Shown: positions 26,401 to 34,613, counted from the stretch's first letter. The stretch: DNA of 64,000 nt from Catellatospora sp. TT07R-123 (GCF_018327705.1 NZ_BNEM01000001.1:1922001-1986000), one strand, 5' to 3'. Numbers and translations: made by a program. The notes: generated by a model from the letters alone, not told the origin.

Positions 26401-28302
26401 TCAGGCTGTCGGCAGCCAGATCCGCATCGTCGAGGGCCCGGAGCGGGCCCAGCGGTGGTACGGCACCAGCGGCACCGCGAGCGGATCGCGCCGCCCGACC
26501 GGCCCCGCGTCGGCGTACGGCCACGGCTGCTCGGGCAGGTCCTCGGTGTGCCCGAGCACCGTCACCGCCTCGCCGTCGGCCGGCGCGGTGTCCACGTCGA
26601 CCCGCAGCGCGTCGAGGTCCAGCTCGCCGCCGGGCGACTCGGCGCACAGCACCAGCGGGCCCTGCTCGACCGCGACGCAGCCGCGCACCGCGTCGATGCG
26701 CGGGTCGGGGCGGGTGAACCGGGGCCGCATCGGCAGCTCCAGCACGACCACGTCGCCCGCGGCGAACTCGCGGGTCAGCACGGCCCGGTCCCCCGCGACC
26801 GGCTGCGGCTGCCCGTTCACGGTCACCGTCGCCCCGGCCGCCCAGGCGGGCAGGCGCAGCGCCAGCGTCCACGTGCCGCCGGGCGCGGCCAGCACGTCCA
26901 GCCGCACCGTGCCGTTGTCCGGGTAGCCGGTGGCCATCCGCACCGCGACCCGGCGGCCGTCGCCCAGCGCCGTGTCGATCTCGGCGTCGGCGAACTGGTG
27001 CACCCGCAGCGCGTCGCCCTCGACGCTGGCCGTGTACGTCGACAGGCTGGACAGCAGCCGGCCCAGGTTGGCCAGGCAGCAGGACACCTCGAACCACGGC
27101 GCCCGCGGCCCGCCCCCGAAGCCGAGCTGCTCCACATCGGTCGGCAGGACCCGCGTCGGCGTGCGCTGGTGCAGCGTGTGCGCGTAGAAGAACGAGCGGC
27201 CGTCGTCGCCGACCGCCGTGGCGACCACGTTGAAAAGGATCCGCTCGATCACGTCGGCGTACCGCTCGCGGCCGGTGGCCAGCATCAGCCGCCAGGCCAC
27301 CATGATCGCCGCGATCCCGGCACAGGTCTCCGAGTACGCCCGGTCGGCCGGCAGCACGAAGTCGTCGCTGAACGCCTCGTCCAGGTGCCGCGAGCCCATC
27401 CCGCCGGTCAGGTACGTGCGCCGGGCCAGGGTCCGGTCGAACTGCGCCGCCACCGTCTCCAGCAGCTCGTCGTCGCCCGTCTCCACCGCCACGTCGATCA
27501 CGCCCGCGGCCAGGTACAGCGCCCGCACCGCGTGCCCGCGCAGCACCGTCGCCTCGCGCACCGGGATGTCGTCGCTGAAGTACGACCAGCCGAACTCGTG
27601 CGGCGGCAGGCTGCGCTGCCCGCGCCGCGCCACGAACAGGGCCGCCTGGTCCAGGTAGCGGCGCTCGCCGGTCACCCGGTACAGCTCCACCAGCGCCGGC
27701 TCGATCTCCGGGTGCCCGCAGACCGCGTCGCGCCCGGCCGGGCCGAACTCCTCGCACACGTGGTCGGCCACGCGCCGCGCCACGTCGAGCAGCGCCTCTC
27801 CCCCGCCGGTGCGGGCCCGGGCGACAGCCGCCTGCAGCAGGTGCCCGGCGCAGTAGAGCTCGTGCCCCCAGGCCAGGTCCTCGTAGCGGGCCCGCTGCCC
27901 GGCCCCGCCGAACGCGGTGTGCAGGTAGCCGTCGGCCGCCTGCGCTCCCGCGATCATCGCGGTCAGCTCGTCGAGCTGCGCGTCGCGCGCCGGGTCGGCC
28001 ACCCGCCCGGTCTCCCACGACATCGCCTCGACCAGCTTGTAGACCTCCGAGTCGGAGAACTCGCGGCCGCGCCGCTCCCGGCTGCCCTGGCCCGCTTCGG
28101 CGGTGAAGTTGCCGGTCCAGCCGAGCTTGTCCAACCACTCGCGGTGGTGGTCGAGGGTCTGGCGGCCGTTCACCTGCTGACGCTGCGCCCAGAAGCCCCC
28201 GGTGATGCGAACCTCTCCCAGGCCCAGCGGTCGCAGGACTCCCCGCGACGGCACCACGGGCCGACCTCCGGTCAGGTCGGCGGTCCGCGCCGTCACCGTC
28301 AT
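26401..28302 (-). CDS. GH127 (DUF1680) beta-L-arabinofuranosidase-type enzyme, cytoplasmic
   Basis: The 633-aa protein lacks a signal peptide. It matches GH127 through GEVRITGGFWAQRQ near the N-terminus, HELYCAGHLLQAA, and the zinc-cysteine site: Glu325 and Cys327 in SETCAGIAA, and Cys408/Cys409 in EVSCCLANLGR. In HypBA1-type enzymes the equivalent cysteine is the nucleophile. It would act on imported oligosaccharides. GGAGG precedes the ATG at 28302. As the first gene of the operon it is directly downstream of the divergent LacI gene and a perfect palindromic operator. Confidence 0.92.
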   Translation of the reverse strand: MTVTARTADLTGGRPVVPSRGVLRPLGLGEVRITGGFWAQRQQVNGRQTLDHHREWLDKLGWTGNFTAEAGQGSRERRGREFSDSEVYKLVEAMSWETGRVADPARDAQLDELTAMIAGAQAADGYLHTAFGGAGQRARYEDLAWGHELYCAGHLLQAAVARARTGGGEALLDVARRVADHVCEEFGPAGRDAVCGHPEIEPALVELYRVTGERRYLDQAALFVARRGQRSLPPHEFGWSYFSDDIPVREATVLRGHAVRALYLAAGVIDVAVETGDDELLETVAAQFDRTLARRTYLTGGMGSRHLDEAFSDDFVLPADRAYSETCAGIAAIMVAWRLMLATGRERYADVIERILFNVVATAVGDDGRSFFYAHTLHQRTPTRVLPTDVEQLGFGGGPRAPWFEVSCCLANLGRLLSSLSTYTASVEGDALRVHQFADAEIDTALGDGRRVAVRMATGYPDNGTVRLDVLAAPGGTWTLALRLPAWAAGATVTVNGQPQPVAGDRAVLTREFAAGDVVVLELPMRPRFTRPDPRIDAVRGCVAVEQGPLVLCAESPGGELDLDALRVDVDTAPADGEAVTVLGHTEDLPEQPWPYADAGPVGRRDPLAVPLVPYHRWARSGPSTMRIWLPTA

Positions 28303-28360
28303 CTCCGCCTCCAACAACTTCCGTGACCGTGGTCACTTGAACGTTGGAGCCACTGTGGAT

Positions 28361-28378
28361 GCCGAAAACCTTTTCGGC
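28361..28378. promoter_or_regulatory. Perfect palindrome, probable LacI operator
   Basis: The arms gccgaaaa and ttttcggc meet across cc in the 184-bp space between the divergent GH127 operon and the LacI gene. It is 59 bases from the GH127 start. Its right half, plus the following aa, is repeated before the secreted GH127 gene at 14915-14932. Confidence 0.7.
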
Positions 28379-28486
28379 AAGAGACCCGTTGTGTTACATC
28401 TCGATAACGTGGATCGAGACTAGCCAAGGTCGACGTGCACGCGTACTCTTCGACCCACTGTCGAAACGCGATCGAAAGGCTTTCAG

Positions 28487-29512
28487 TTGGGCAGGCGGCG
28501 ATCCCAGTCGGTCACCCTCACCGACGTGGCCAGGCTGGCCGGGGTGTCGGTGGCCACGGCCTCCAAGGCGCTCAACGCGCGCGCGGAGGTCGCCGCCGAC
28601 ACCAGGCTGCGGGTGCTCCAGGCGGCCAACCAGCTGTCGTTCCAGCCCAATGTGCTGGCCCGCGGCCTCATCTCCGGGCGCACCCGGACCATCGGGCTGC
28701 TCACCGACGAGCTCGGCGGCCGCTTCTCCATCCCGATCCTGCTCGGCGCCGAGAACGCGCTGGGCAACGAGCAGATGTCGGTGCTGCTGTGCGACGCGCG
28801 CGGCGACGCCATCCGGCGCCAGCACTACATCCGCACCCTGCTCGCCCGCCAGGTCGACGGGTTCATCATCCTCGGCGACAGCAACGACCTGCGGCCCTCG
28901 CTCAGCCGCGACATCCCGGTGCCGGTCGTGTACGTCTACGGCCAGTCCACCGACCCCGCCGACCTGTCCGTGCTCGCCGACGACGAGGGCGGCGCCCGGC
29001 TGGCCGGCGAGCACCTGGTGTCGCTGCGGCGGCGCAACATCGCCCACATCACCGGCCCGCAGAGCTACCGGGCCGCCCGCGACCGGGTCACCGGTCTCAA
29101 GGCGGTGCTGGCCGAGTCCGGGCTGACCCTGGTCGGCGGCGAACCGCAGTACGGCGAATGGTCGCAGCGCTGGGGCCGGCACGCGGCGCGCACCCTCGTC
29201 AACGCCCATCCCGAGGTCGACGCCATCTTCTGCGGCAACGACCAGATCGCGGCCGGGGTGGCCCAGGCGCTGCTCGACCACGGCTGCCGCATCCCCGACG
29301 ACGTGGCGATCGTCGGCTACGACAACTGGGAGGAGATGGCCGCCGACTGCCGCCCCCCGCTGACCACGGTGGACCTCAACCTGGAGCAGCTCGGCGCGAC
29401 GGCCGTCATGCACCTGTTCGCGGCCCTGGACGGCACGCCGTCGTCCGGCGTCATCCGCCAGCCCTGCCGCCTGGTCGTCCGCGAATCCACCGGGCCCGCC
29501 CAGCAGCCCTGA
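28487..29512 (+). CDS. LacI-family regulator of the GH127/ABC operon
   Basis: The 341-aa protein has the HTH VTLTDVARLAGVSVATASKALN, hinge NVLARGLISGRTRTIGLL, and a sugar-binding effector domain (AIFCGNDQIAAGVAQALL, VAIVGYDNWEEMAADCRPPLTTVDL). The only suitable start is TTG at 28487 with AAAGG upstream; no ATG or GTG lies between it and the upstream in-frame stop at 28421. It diverges from the GH127 operon and probably represses it through the palindrome at 28361-28378, released by an arabinoside-derived sugar. Confidence 0.9.
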   Translation: MGRRRSQSVTLTDVARLAGVSVATASKALNARAEVAADTRLRVLQAANQLSFQPNVLARGLISGRTRTIGLLTDELGGRFSIPILLGAENALGNEQMSVLLCDARGDAIRRQHYIRTLLARQVDGFIILGDSNDLRPSLSRDIPVPVVYVYGQSTDPADLSVLADDEGGARLAGEHLVSLRRRNIAHITGPQSYRAARDRVTGLKAVLAESGLTLVGGEPQYGEWSQRWGRHAARTLVNAHPEVDAIFCGNDQIAAGVAQALLDHGCRIPDDVAIVGYDNWEEMAADCRPPLTTVDLNLEQLGATAVMHLFAALDGTPSSGVIRQPCRLVVRESTGPAQQP

Positions 29513-29521
29513 GGTCTTGGT

Positions 29522-29581
29522 GCAGTTTCGGGGAAAGTGCAGGAATTCGGCGCAAGATTCCTGCACTTTCCCCGAAACTGC
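29522..29581. repeat. 60-nt intergenic hairpin, family A copy 2
   Basis: The same 20-bp stem as at 1749-1808, here extended to a 25-bp perfect arm (29521-29545 with 29558-29582) and with a different loop. It lies 9 bases after the LacI stop and upstream of a co-directional gene. Confidence 0.9.
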
Positions 29582-29702
29582 AGCCTCTTTCCCTGAGCCC
29601 TACCCATGGCTGGGGTTTCCCCTACTACCTGCTGCCGGCCTCGGGCCGCAGGGTGGAGACACCACACCCGAGCGCTTCGGGGGGCTGGACGGGAGAAATG
29701 CT

Positions 29703-30494
29703 GTGAAGAAAGTTCTGGCCAGACTGGCGGTCGTCGGGGCCGCGACGGTGCTCGCCGGCGGGCTGGCCGTGGGCGTCGCCCCGGGCGCGGCCCTGGCCGC
29801 AGGCTGCGTCGGCACCAACAACACCGACGTGAACGTCCCCGACCTCGGCACGGCGGAGAGCACCATCGTGATCAGCGGCTGCGCCGGCAACGCGGCGGCG
29901 GCCTCGACGGTCGAGGTGCACATCGTGCACGCCTACCGGGGCGACCTGGTCGTGAGCCTGGTGGCGCCGAGCGGCACCGTCTACGTGCTGCAGAGCCGTC
30001 AGGGCGGGTCGGCCGACAACGTCGACCAGACCTATACGGCGAACCTGTCGGCGCAGGCGGCGAACGGCACCTGGCGGCTGCGGGTGCAGGATGCGGCCGC
30101 CACCGACGCCGGGTTCGTCAACACCTGGACGCTGACGCTGGCCGTGACACCGCTGTGCTCGCGGACCAACGACACCGACACCACGGTCCCCGACAACGGC
30201 ACCGTCACCTCGACCCTGGCCGTGGCGGGGTGTGCGGGCAACGCGTCGGCGACCGCGACGGTGGCGCTCAACATCGTCCACACCTACTCCGGCGACCTGG
30301 TGGTCAGCCTGGTGGCGCCGGACGGCAGCGTCTACGTGCTGCAGAACCGCCAGGGCGGGTCGGCCGACAACATCGTCAAGACCTTGACGGTGAACCTGTC
30401 GAGCGAGGTCCGCAACGGCACCTGGAGCCTGCGGGTGCAGGACGCCTCTCCGGCTGACAAGGGATACCTCAACAGCTGGACGCTGTCGCTCTGA
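29703..30494 (+). CDS. Secreted protein of two tandem proprotein-convertase P-domains
   Basis: The 263-aa protein has a signal peptide (KKVLARLAVVGAATVLAGG, cleavage after ALAAG) and then two similar domains of about 110 residues. Each has a conserved opening (NTDVNVPDLGT / DTDTTVPDNGT), the core YRGDLVVSLVAPSGTVYVLQ and the closing NGTWRLRVQDA...WTLTL. These are P-domains (PF01483), normally attached to subtilisin-like proteases, where they stabilise the fold or bind substrate. No protease domain is present. The GTG start follows GGGAG. It is followed by a strong hairpin. Confidence 0.88.
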   Translation: MKKVLARLAVVGAATVLAGGLAVGVAPGAALAAGCVGTNNTDVNVPDLGTAESTIVISGCAGNAAAASTVEVHIVHAYRGDLVVSLVAPSGTVYVLQSRQGGSADNVDQTYTANLSAQAANGTWRLRVQDAAATDAGFVNTWTLTLAVTPLCSRTNDTDTTVPDNGTVTSTLAVAGCAGNASATATVALNIVHTYSGDLVVSLVAPDGSVYVLQNRQGGSADNIVKTLTVNLSSEVRNGTWSLRVQDASPADKGYLNSWTLSL

Positions 30495-30503
30495 CGGCGA
30501 CCG

Positions 30504-30540
30504 CGCGGACGGCCCCTCCACCGCGGAGGGGCCGTCCGCG
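30504..30540. terminator. Bidirectional hairpin terminator
   Basis: Perfect 16-bp arms cgcggacggcccctcc (30504-30519) and its complement (30525-30540) with a 5-nt loop lie between convergent stops at 30494 and 30557. Confidence 0.85.
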
Positions 30541-30556
30541 TTCACGGTGCCGGAAG

Positions 30557-31126
30557 CTAGTCCTGGATCCGGTCCGGCAGGGCGAGCAGGCGGCAGCCCC
30601 GGGCCAGCGGATGCACCCGCAGGACGTCGGCCGCCAGCTCGCGCATCCGCTGCTCGGACGGGCCGTAGAAGTACAGCGCCAGCTCCGTCGGCCCGGACCA
30701 GTACGACTGCATCCGGCCCGCGTCGCCCAGGCTCTCGTGCAACTGCCCGATCAGCTCGTTGATGTCGTTGTCGGCGTAGACCTCGGCGGGCAGGCCGGTG
30801 CCGTCGAGATACACGGCGAGCCCGTCGAACCGGCCGAACACGACGGTCTCCCGGTCGTCGAGGTCGGCCGTGGAGCCCTTGGGCGCGCCCAGCGACTCCA
30901 GGGTCTCGATCACCACGGCCATGCCCTCGTCGGGGTCGCCCGCCAGCTCGACGTCGAGGTCGCAGAACGACACCTCGCCGGTGGCCGACATCAGGGTGCC
31001 ACCGCCGTCGATCTCGCTGCCGGGGCAGCGGGCGTCGAGCACCTCCTGCAGCGGGTCCTCGTAGACATCGCCGCGGTCCATCGGCCGCAGGCGGGCGTTC
31101 AGAGTGATGGAAAGACGGCTCGACAT
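30557..31126 (-). CDS. Protein of unknown function
   Basis: The 189-aa protein is acidic and soluble, with an alpha/beta pattern (EVSFCDLDVELAGDPDEG, AVVIETLESLGAPKGS, ETVVFGRFDGLAVYLDG). Its ending is ELALYFYGPSEQRMRELAADVLRVHPLARG. It looks like a single-domain protein of the kind that accompanies immunity or DUF-type small proteins in actinomycetes, but I cannot name a family. The ATG at 31126 (MSSRLSITLN) is a more natural start than the GTG at 31150. Confidence 0.65.
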   Translation of the reverse strand: MSSRLSITLNARLRPMDRGDVYEDPLQEVLDARCPGSEIDGGGTLMSATGEVSFCDLDVELAGDPDEGMAVVIETLESLGAPKGSTADLDDRETVVFGRFDGLAVYLDGTGLPAEVYADNDINELIGQLHESLGDAGRMQSYWSGPTELALYFYGPSEQRMRELAADVLRVHPLARGCRLLALPDRIQD

Positions 31127-31171
31127 GGCGGCGATGCTAGCCACCGGCACCGACAGCCGGCGCCGGCCGGC

Positions 31172-31786
31172 TCAGCCGAAAGCTGCCAGCAGGCCTTCGG
31201 TGGTGGTGATGTGGTGCGCGAAGGCGGGGCCGTTGACCTCGTGGGCGGCGTGCATGGCCTCGGGGGTGAACGCGGCGGTGGCGTCGCGGACGAGGGTGAC
31301 GTGGTAGCCGAGCTCCATGCCGTACCGGCCGGTGGACTCGACGCAGGTGTTGGCGACCATCCCGACGATGATGATCTTCTGGACGCCGTGCTGCTTCAGC
31401 TGGAGGTCCAGGTCGGTGTTGGCGAAGCCGCTCTGCGCCCAGTGCTCGTGGACCAGCACGTCGCCGGGTTGCGGCTCGAAGTCCGGGTGCCACTGCCCGC
31501 CCCAGGTCCCCGCCGCGAACAGCTGGTTGGTCGCGCTGCGCAGCTGCGTCTGCGTCGGATGAGACCAGGTCTCGTAGTCGCCGGGCTGCCAGCGCCGGTG
31601 CCGGGAGTAGAACACCCGGATGCCCGCCTCGCGGGCCGCCGCCGCGACCTGCCGCATGTGCCCGATCGCGCCGACCGCCTCGGCGACCTCCCTCACCCGG
31701 GGCCACAGCTTGCCGCCCTCGCTGAGGAAGTCGTTGTACGGGTCGCTGATGATCAGCCCCGTCGTCGCGCTGCCGTACCGCTCCAT
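31172..31786 (-). CDS. Isochorismatase-family cysteine hydrolase
   Basis: The 204-aa protein has the family fold: IISDPYNDF with catalytic Asp15, and IIIVGMVANTCVESTGRYG with nucleophile Cys148. The usual catalytic lysine precedes a motif of the type EHW-QSGFANTDLD; here the segment reads VLVHEHWAQSGFANTDLD, so His113 stands where lysine is expected. Members hydrolyse nicotinamide, isochorismate, amides or ureides; this substrate is unknown. It is a single gene, divergent from the PmoA-like gene. Confidence 0.83.
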   Translation of the reverse strand: MERYGSATTGLIISDPYNDFLSEGGKLWPRVREVAEAVGAIGHMRQVAAAAREAGIRVFYSRHRRWQPGDYETWSHPTQTQLRSATNQLFAAGTWGGQWHPDFEPQPGDVLVHEHWAQSGFANTDLDLQLKQHGVQKIIIVGMVANTCVESTGRYGMELGYHVTLVRDATAAFTPEAMHAAHEVNGPAFAHHITTTEGLLAAFG

Positions 31787-31940
31787 CCGCCACCGCCCCC
31801 GCCCGCAGACCCCGAGGTCAGCCTAGGGTCGGGAGGGGCACCTTCTACCTCGAATAGCGACAAGAGGGTGTCCTTCCTTACCGCCGGGGCGGCGGGGTGG
31901 GACGGCGTTGACGGTGAACGTGAGGCGGGCTAGCGTTGCC

Positions 31941-31954
31941 GCAAACGTTTGTCG
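31941..31954. promoter_or_regulatory. LacI-type operator upstream of the PmoA-like gene
   Basis: The sequence cgcaaacgtttgtc contains the perfect 10-bp palindrome caaacgtttg (31943-31952), 46 bases before the gene start. The same palindrome is at 44979-44988 before the uronate operon, linking this gene to that regulon. Confidence 0.75.
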
Positions 31955-31998
31955 TGATGTGCACCGCCATGTCCGGGTAGCCCCCGCGAAGGGACGTC

Positions 31999-32754
31999 AT
32001 GAGGCTGAAGGTCGGCGGCGTGACCGTCGCGGAGTACGTGATCGCGCCGGACCTGGACCCGACCCTGTCGCCGCGGCCGTACCTGCATCCGATCCGCACG
32101 CTGGCCGGGGCGGTGGTGACCGACGCGCTGCCGGAGGACCACCGCTGGCACCTGGGCCTGTCGCTGGCGGTGCAGGACGTCAACGGCACCAACCTGTGGG
32201 GCGGCCGCACGTACGTGCGCGACCAGGGCTACACCTGGCTCGACGACCACGGCACCATCACCCACGAGGGCTTCGACGAGGCCGCCGACGACCGCCTGGT
32301 GCAGCGGCTGGCCTGGCGCGACCGCGACGGCGAGGTGCTGCTGCACGAGCGTCGCGAGATCACCGCGACGCTGGTGCACTCCGAGGCGTGGCGGCTGGGG
32401 CTGAGCTGGGAGCTGACCGCGACACGGCAGGTGGCGCTGGGCAGCCCGGCGACCAACGGCCGCCCCGACGGCGCCGGCTACGGCGGCTGCTTCCTGCGGT
32501 TCGCACCGGTGCCCGACCCGAAGGTCAGCGCGGGCGAGCTGCGCGGCGAGAAGCAGGTCAACGGGTGTACGCGGGAGCGGGTCGACTGGGCCGTGCCGGG
32601 CTGGCGGGCCACGCTGACCGGGGCGTCGCGCTGGTTCGTGCGCACCGGCATCTACCCGGGCGTCTGCGCCGCGTGGGCCTACGACAAGATCCAGGTCGTC
32701 GAGGCGGGGGTGCCGTGGCGCGGCCGGTTCACCGCCGAGTTCGCCGACACCTGA
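31999..32754 (+). CDS. PmoA-like (DUF6807) protein
   Basis: The 251-aa protein begins with a beta strand pair and continues with motifs seen in DUF6807/PmoA proteins: PRPYLHPIRTLAG, LPEDHRWHLGLSLAVQDVNG, and GGCFLRFAP. Members usually sit among carbohydrate-oxidation genes with Gfo/Idh proteins and LacI regulators; their biochemical role is poorly known. Here the gene stands alone, but a LacI-type operator identical in core to that of the uronate operon lies just upstream. Convergent with the methionine aminopeptidase gene, with 4 bases between stops. Confidence 0.8.
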   Translation: MRLKVGGVTVAEYVIAPDLDPTLSPRPYLHPIRTLAGAVVTDALPEDHRWHLGLSLAVQDVNGTNLWGGRTYVRDQGYTWLDDHGTITHEGFDEAADDRLVQRLAWRDRDGEVLLHERREITATLVHSEAWRLGLSWELTATRQVALGSPATNGRPDGAGYGGCFLRFAPVPDPKVSAGELRGEKQVNGCTRERVDWAVPGWRATLTGASRWFVRTGIYPGVCAAWAYDKIQVVEAGVPWRGRFTAEFADT

Positions 32755-32758
32755 GCCG

Positions 32759-33526
32759 CTAGGGCACGGTCAGCACCACCGGCCCGTCGGCGGTGACGGC
32801 GATGGTGTGCTCCGCGTGCGCGGCGCGGCTGCCGTCGCGGGTGAGCACGGTCCAGCCGTCGGCGCCGGTGCGGCTGTCGTCGCTGCCGCTCTCCACGAGC
32901 ATCGGCTCGATCGCGATGACGAGGCCCTCGCGCAGCACCAGGCCCCGGCCGGGACGGCCGGTGTTGGGCACGTCGGGATCCTCGTGCATGGCGGTGCCGA
33001 CACCGTGCCCGCCGAGCCCTTCGGGCAGGCCGTATCCGGCGGCTCGGGCCGTCGACTCGACCGCGTGGGAGATGTCGCCCAGACGCGCTCCGGGCATCGC
33101 GGCCGCGATGCCCGCGGCCAGGGCCTGCGCCGCGGTCCGGGCCAGCCGCTGCGCGGCCTGGTCGACCTGGCCGACCCCGACGGTGACGGCCGCGTCGGCG
33201 TGGTAGCCGTCGATGTGGGCGCCGCAGTCGATGCTCAGCAGGTCACCGGCGCGCAGGGCGCGGCGGCCGGGGATGCCGTGCACGATCGCGTCGTCGACCG
33301 ACAGGCACAGCACCGCCGGGTACGGCATCGGCGCCCAGCGCGGGTGGTAGCCGAGGAACGAGGACTTGGCGCCGCTGGCGGCGATGAGGTCGGCGGCCAG
33401 CACGTCCAGCTCGTCCAGGCGTACGCCCGGACGGGCGGCGGCCGCGACGGCGGCCAGCACGGTGGCGACGACCCGGCCCGACTCGCGGACGGCTTCGATC
33501 TCGGCGGCGGTTCTCAGGACGACCAT
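32759..33526 (-). CDS. map: Methionine aminopeptidase, type I
   Basis: The 255-aa protein has all five metal ligands of type I MetAP in their normal motifs: SIDCGAHIDGYHADAAVT (two Asp), GGHGVGTAMHEDP (His), IAIEPML (Glu) and AHAEHTIAV (Glu). It removes initiator methionine in the cytoplasm. It lacks the N-terminal zinc-finger extension. It is probably an extra copy, since the usual housekeeping gene sits beside adenylate kinase in actinomycetes. It diverges from a small XRE gene across an AT-rich palindrome, suggesting joint control. Confidence 0.92.
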   Translation of the reverse strand: MVVLRTAAEIEAVRESGRVVATVLAAVAAAARPGVRLDELDVLAADLIAASGAKSSFLGYHPRWAPMPYPAVLCLSVDDAIVHGIPGRRALRAGDLLSIDCGAHIDGYHADAAVTVGVGQVDQAAQRLARTAAQALAAGIAAAMPGARLGDISHAVESTARAAGYGLPEGLGGHGVGTAMHEDPDVPNTGRPGRGLVLREGLVIAIEPMLVESGSDDSRTGADGWTVLTRDGSRAAHAEHTIAVTADGPVVLTVP

Positions 33527-33530
33527 GGCT

Positions 33531-33552
33531 GGTATTTTAATACCAGTATTAT
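33531..33552. promoter_or_regulatory. AT-rich palindrome between map and XRE genes
   Basis: The palindrome ggtattttaatacc (33531-33544; arms ggtatt/aatacc) overlaps a second one, aataccagtatt. It begins 4 bases from the map start, where a bound protein would block both promoters. The XRE protein encoded alongside is the likely ligand. Confidence 0.65.
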
Positions 33553-33580
33553 CATCGGCGCCAGCGGTATGATGGGCCCC

Positions 33581-33838
33581 ATGGTGCGCACCCCCCTGAC
33601 CGACGACGAGCGCCGCCGCGGCGCGGCCCTGGGCCGCACGCTGCAACTGGCCCGGGGCGACCGCAGCGCCGCCGAGGTGGCCGCCGAGGCCGGGATCTCC
33701 CTGGACACACTGCGCAAGATCGAGCAGGGCGTGATCTGCACCCCGGCCTTCTTCACCGTCGCCGCCCTGGCCAGAGTGCTCGACCTCGATCTGAACACCC
33801 TTGCCGAAGCCCTCGCCGCGACGGCCGGCGCGCGCTAA
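33581..33838 (+). CDS. Small XRE-family regulator
   Basis: The 85-aa protein is essentially one helix-turn-helix domain (LGRTLQLARGDRSAAEVAAEAG, then LDTLRKIEQGVICTPAFFTVAALARVLDL). Three in-frame ATGs (33569, 33572, 33581) could start it; none has a convincing ribosome-binding site, and a leaderless message is possible. It lies divergent from map, an arrangement that suggests autoregulation and control of map from the palindrome between them. Confidence 0.82.
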   Translation: MVRTPLTDDERRRGAALGRTLQLARGDRSAAEVAAEAGISLDTLRKIEQGVICTPAFFTVAALARVLDLDLNTLAEALAATAGAR

Positions 33839-33927
33839 ACCCGTTGCGGGCACGGGATCGTCGCCGGCGCGAGATCCTGCGCGCCGAGCTGCCCTGATCC
33901 ACTCCACCCGCCTGGCCCGATCGCGGG

Positions 33928-34539
33928 TCAGGCGCGTTCTGCGTGCCCGAGCCAGGGTGCGAACACGAAGTCGGTCGCCCGCCGGACGGCCGCCTGCAAC
34001 GCGGCCGGATCGCCGGGCCGCTCCGGATCTTCGAGCAGCACCTGGAGCGCGCCGGTGATCGCGCCGACGAACGCGCCGGTCAGCGCAGCCGCACCGACCG
34101 CGTCCAGCCGGTCGCCGAACGCGTCGGCCAGGTGCCGGGCGATCTCCCGCTGGGCGTCGAGCTGTAGCTGAAGGCCCCGGCCGCGCACGGCGGGCACCGT
34201 CTGGATCAGCCGCAGCCGCAGCGCGGCAAGCGGGCTGACCAGGTCGTCGCTGTCCTGCGCCGTCTGCCGCAGGGCACGCAGCAGCACGTCGGCCGGGCCG
34301 TCGTCCGGCCCCCGCGCCGCTATCGCGTCGAGCACCGCCGCCACCCGCGCATCGCCCTGCGGGAAGAGCACGTCCTCCTTGGTGGCGAAGTAGCTGAAGA
34401 AGGTGCGGGTGCCGATCTCGGCGGCCGCCGCGATGTCGGCGACAGTGGTCGCCTCGTAGCCACGCTGCTCGAACAGCTCGGTCGCGGCGTCGACGAGGGC
34501 CTGGCGGGTGCGTTCGCGCTTGCGGTCACGGAGGGACAC
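33928..34539 (-). CDS. TetR-family regulator
   Basis: The 203-aa protein has a standard TetR DNA-binding domain in residues 8-58 (QALVDAATELFEQRGYEATTVADIAAAAEIGTRTFF region, read in two parts) and a helical ligand domain. The GTG at 34539 follows a GAGGGA-type site. It is divergent from an FAD monooxygenase 74 bases away. The space between contains inverted repeats around tgca, so it probably represses that gene and itself and is released by the monooxygenase's substrate. Confidence 0.9.
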   Translation of the reverse strand: MSLRDRKRERTRQALVDAATELFEQRGYEATTVADIAAAAEIGTRTFFSYFATKEDVLFPQGDARVAAVLDAIAARGPDDGPADVLLRALRQTAQDSDDLVSPLAALRLRLIQTVPAVRGRGLQLQLDAQREIARHLADAFGDRLDAVGAAALTGAFVGAITGALQVLLEDPERPGDPAALQAAVRRATDFVFAPWLGHAERA

Positions 34540-34566
34540 GCGATCAGCATACGGCAGTCAGCGCAA

Positions 34567-34602
34567 AACTGCATCGGTTGCAATTCTGCATTGAGTGCAG
34601 TT
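34567..34602. promoter_or_regulatory. Probable TetR operator between regulator and monooxygenase
   Basis: The outer arms aactgca (34567-34573) and tgcagtt (34596-34602) enclose tgcaattctgca (34579-34590). The site starts 27 bases from the regulator start and ends 11 bases before the monooxygenase start. Confidence 0.55.
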
Positions 34603-34613
34603 ATGGTTCCGCC

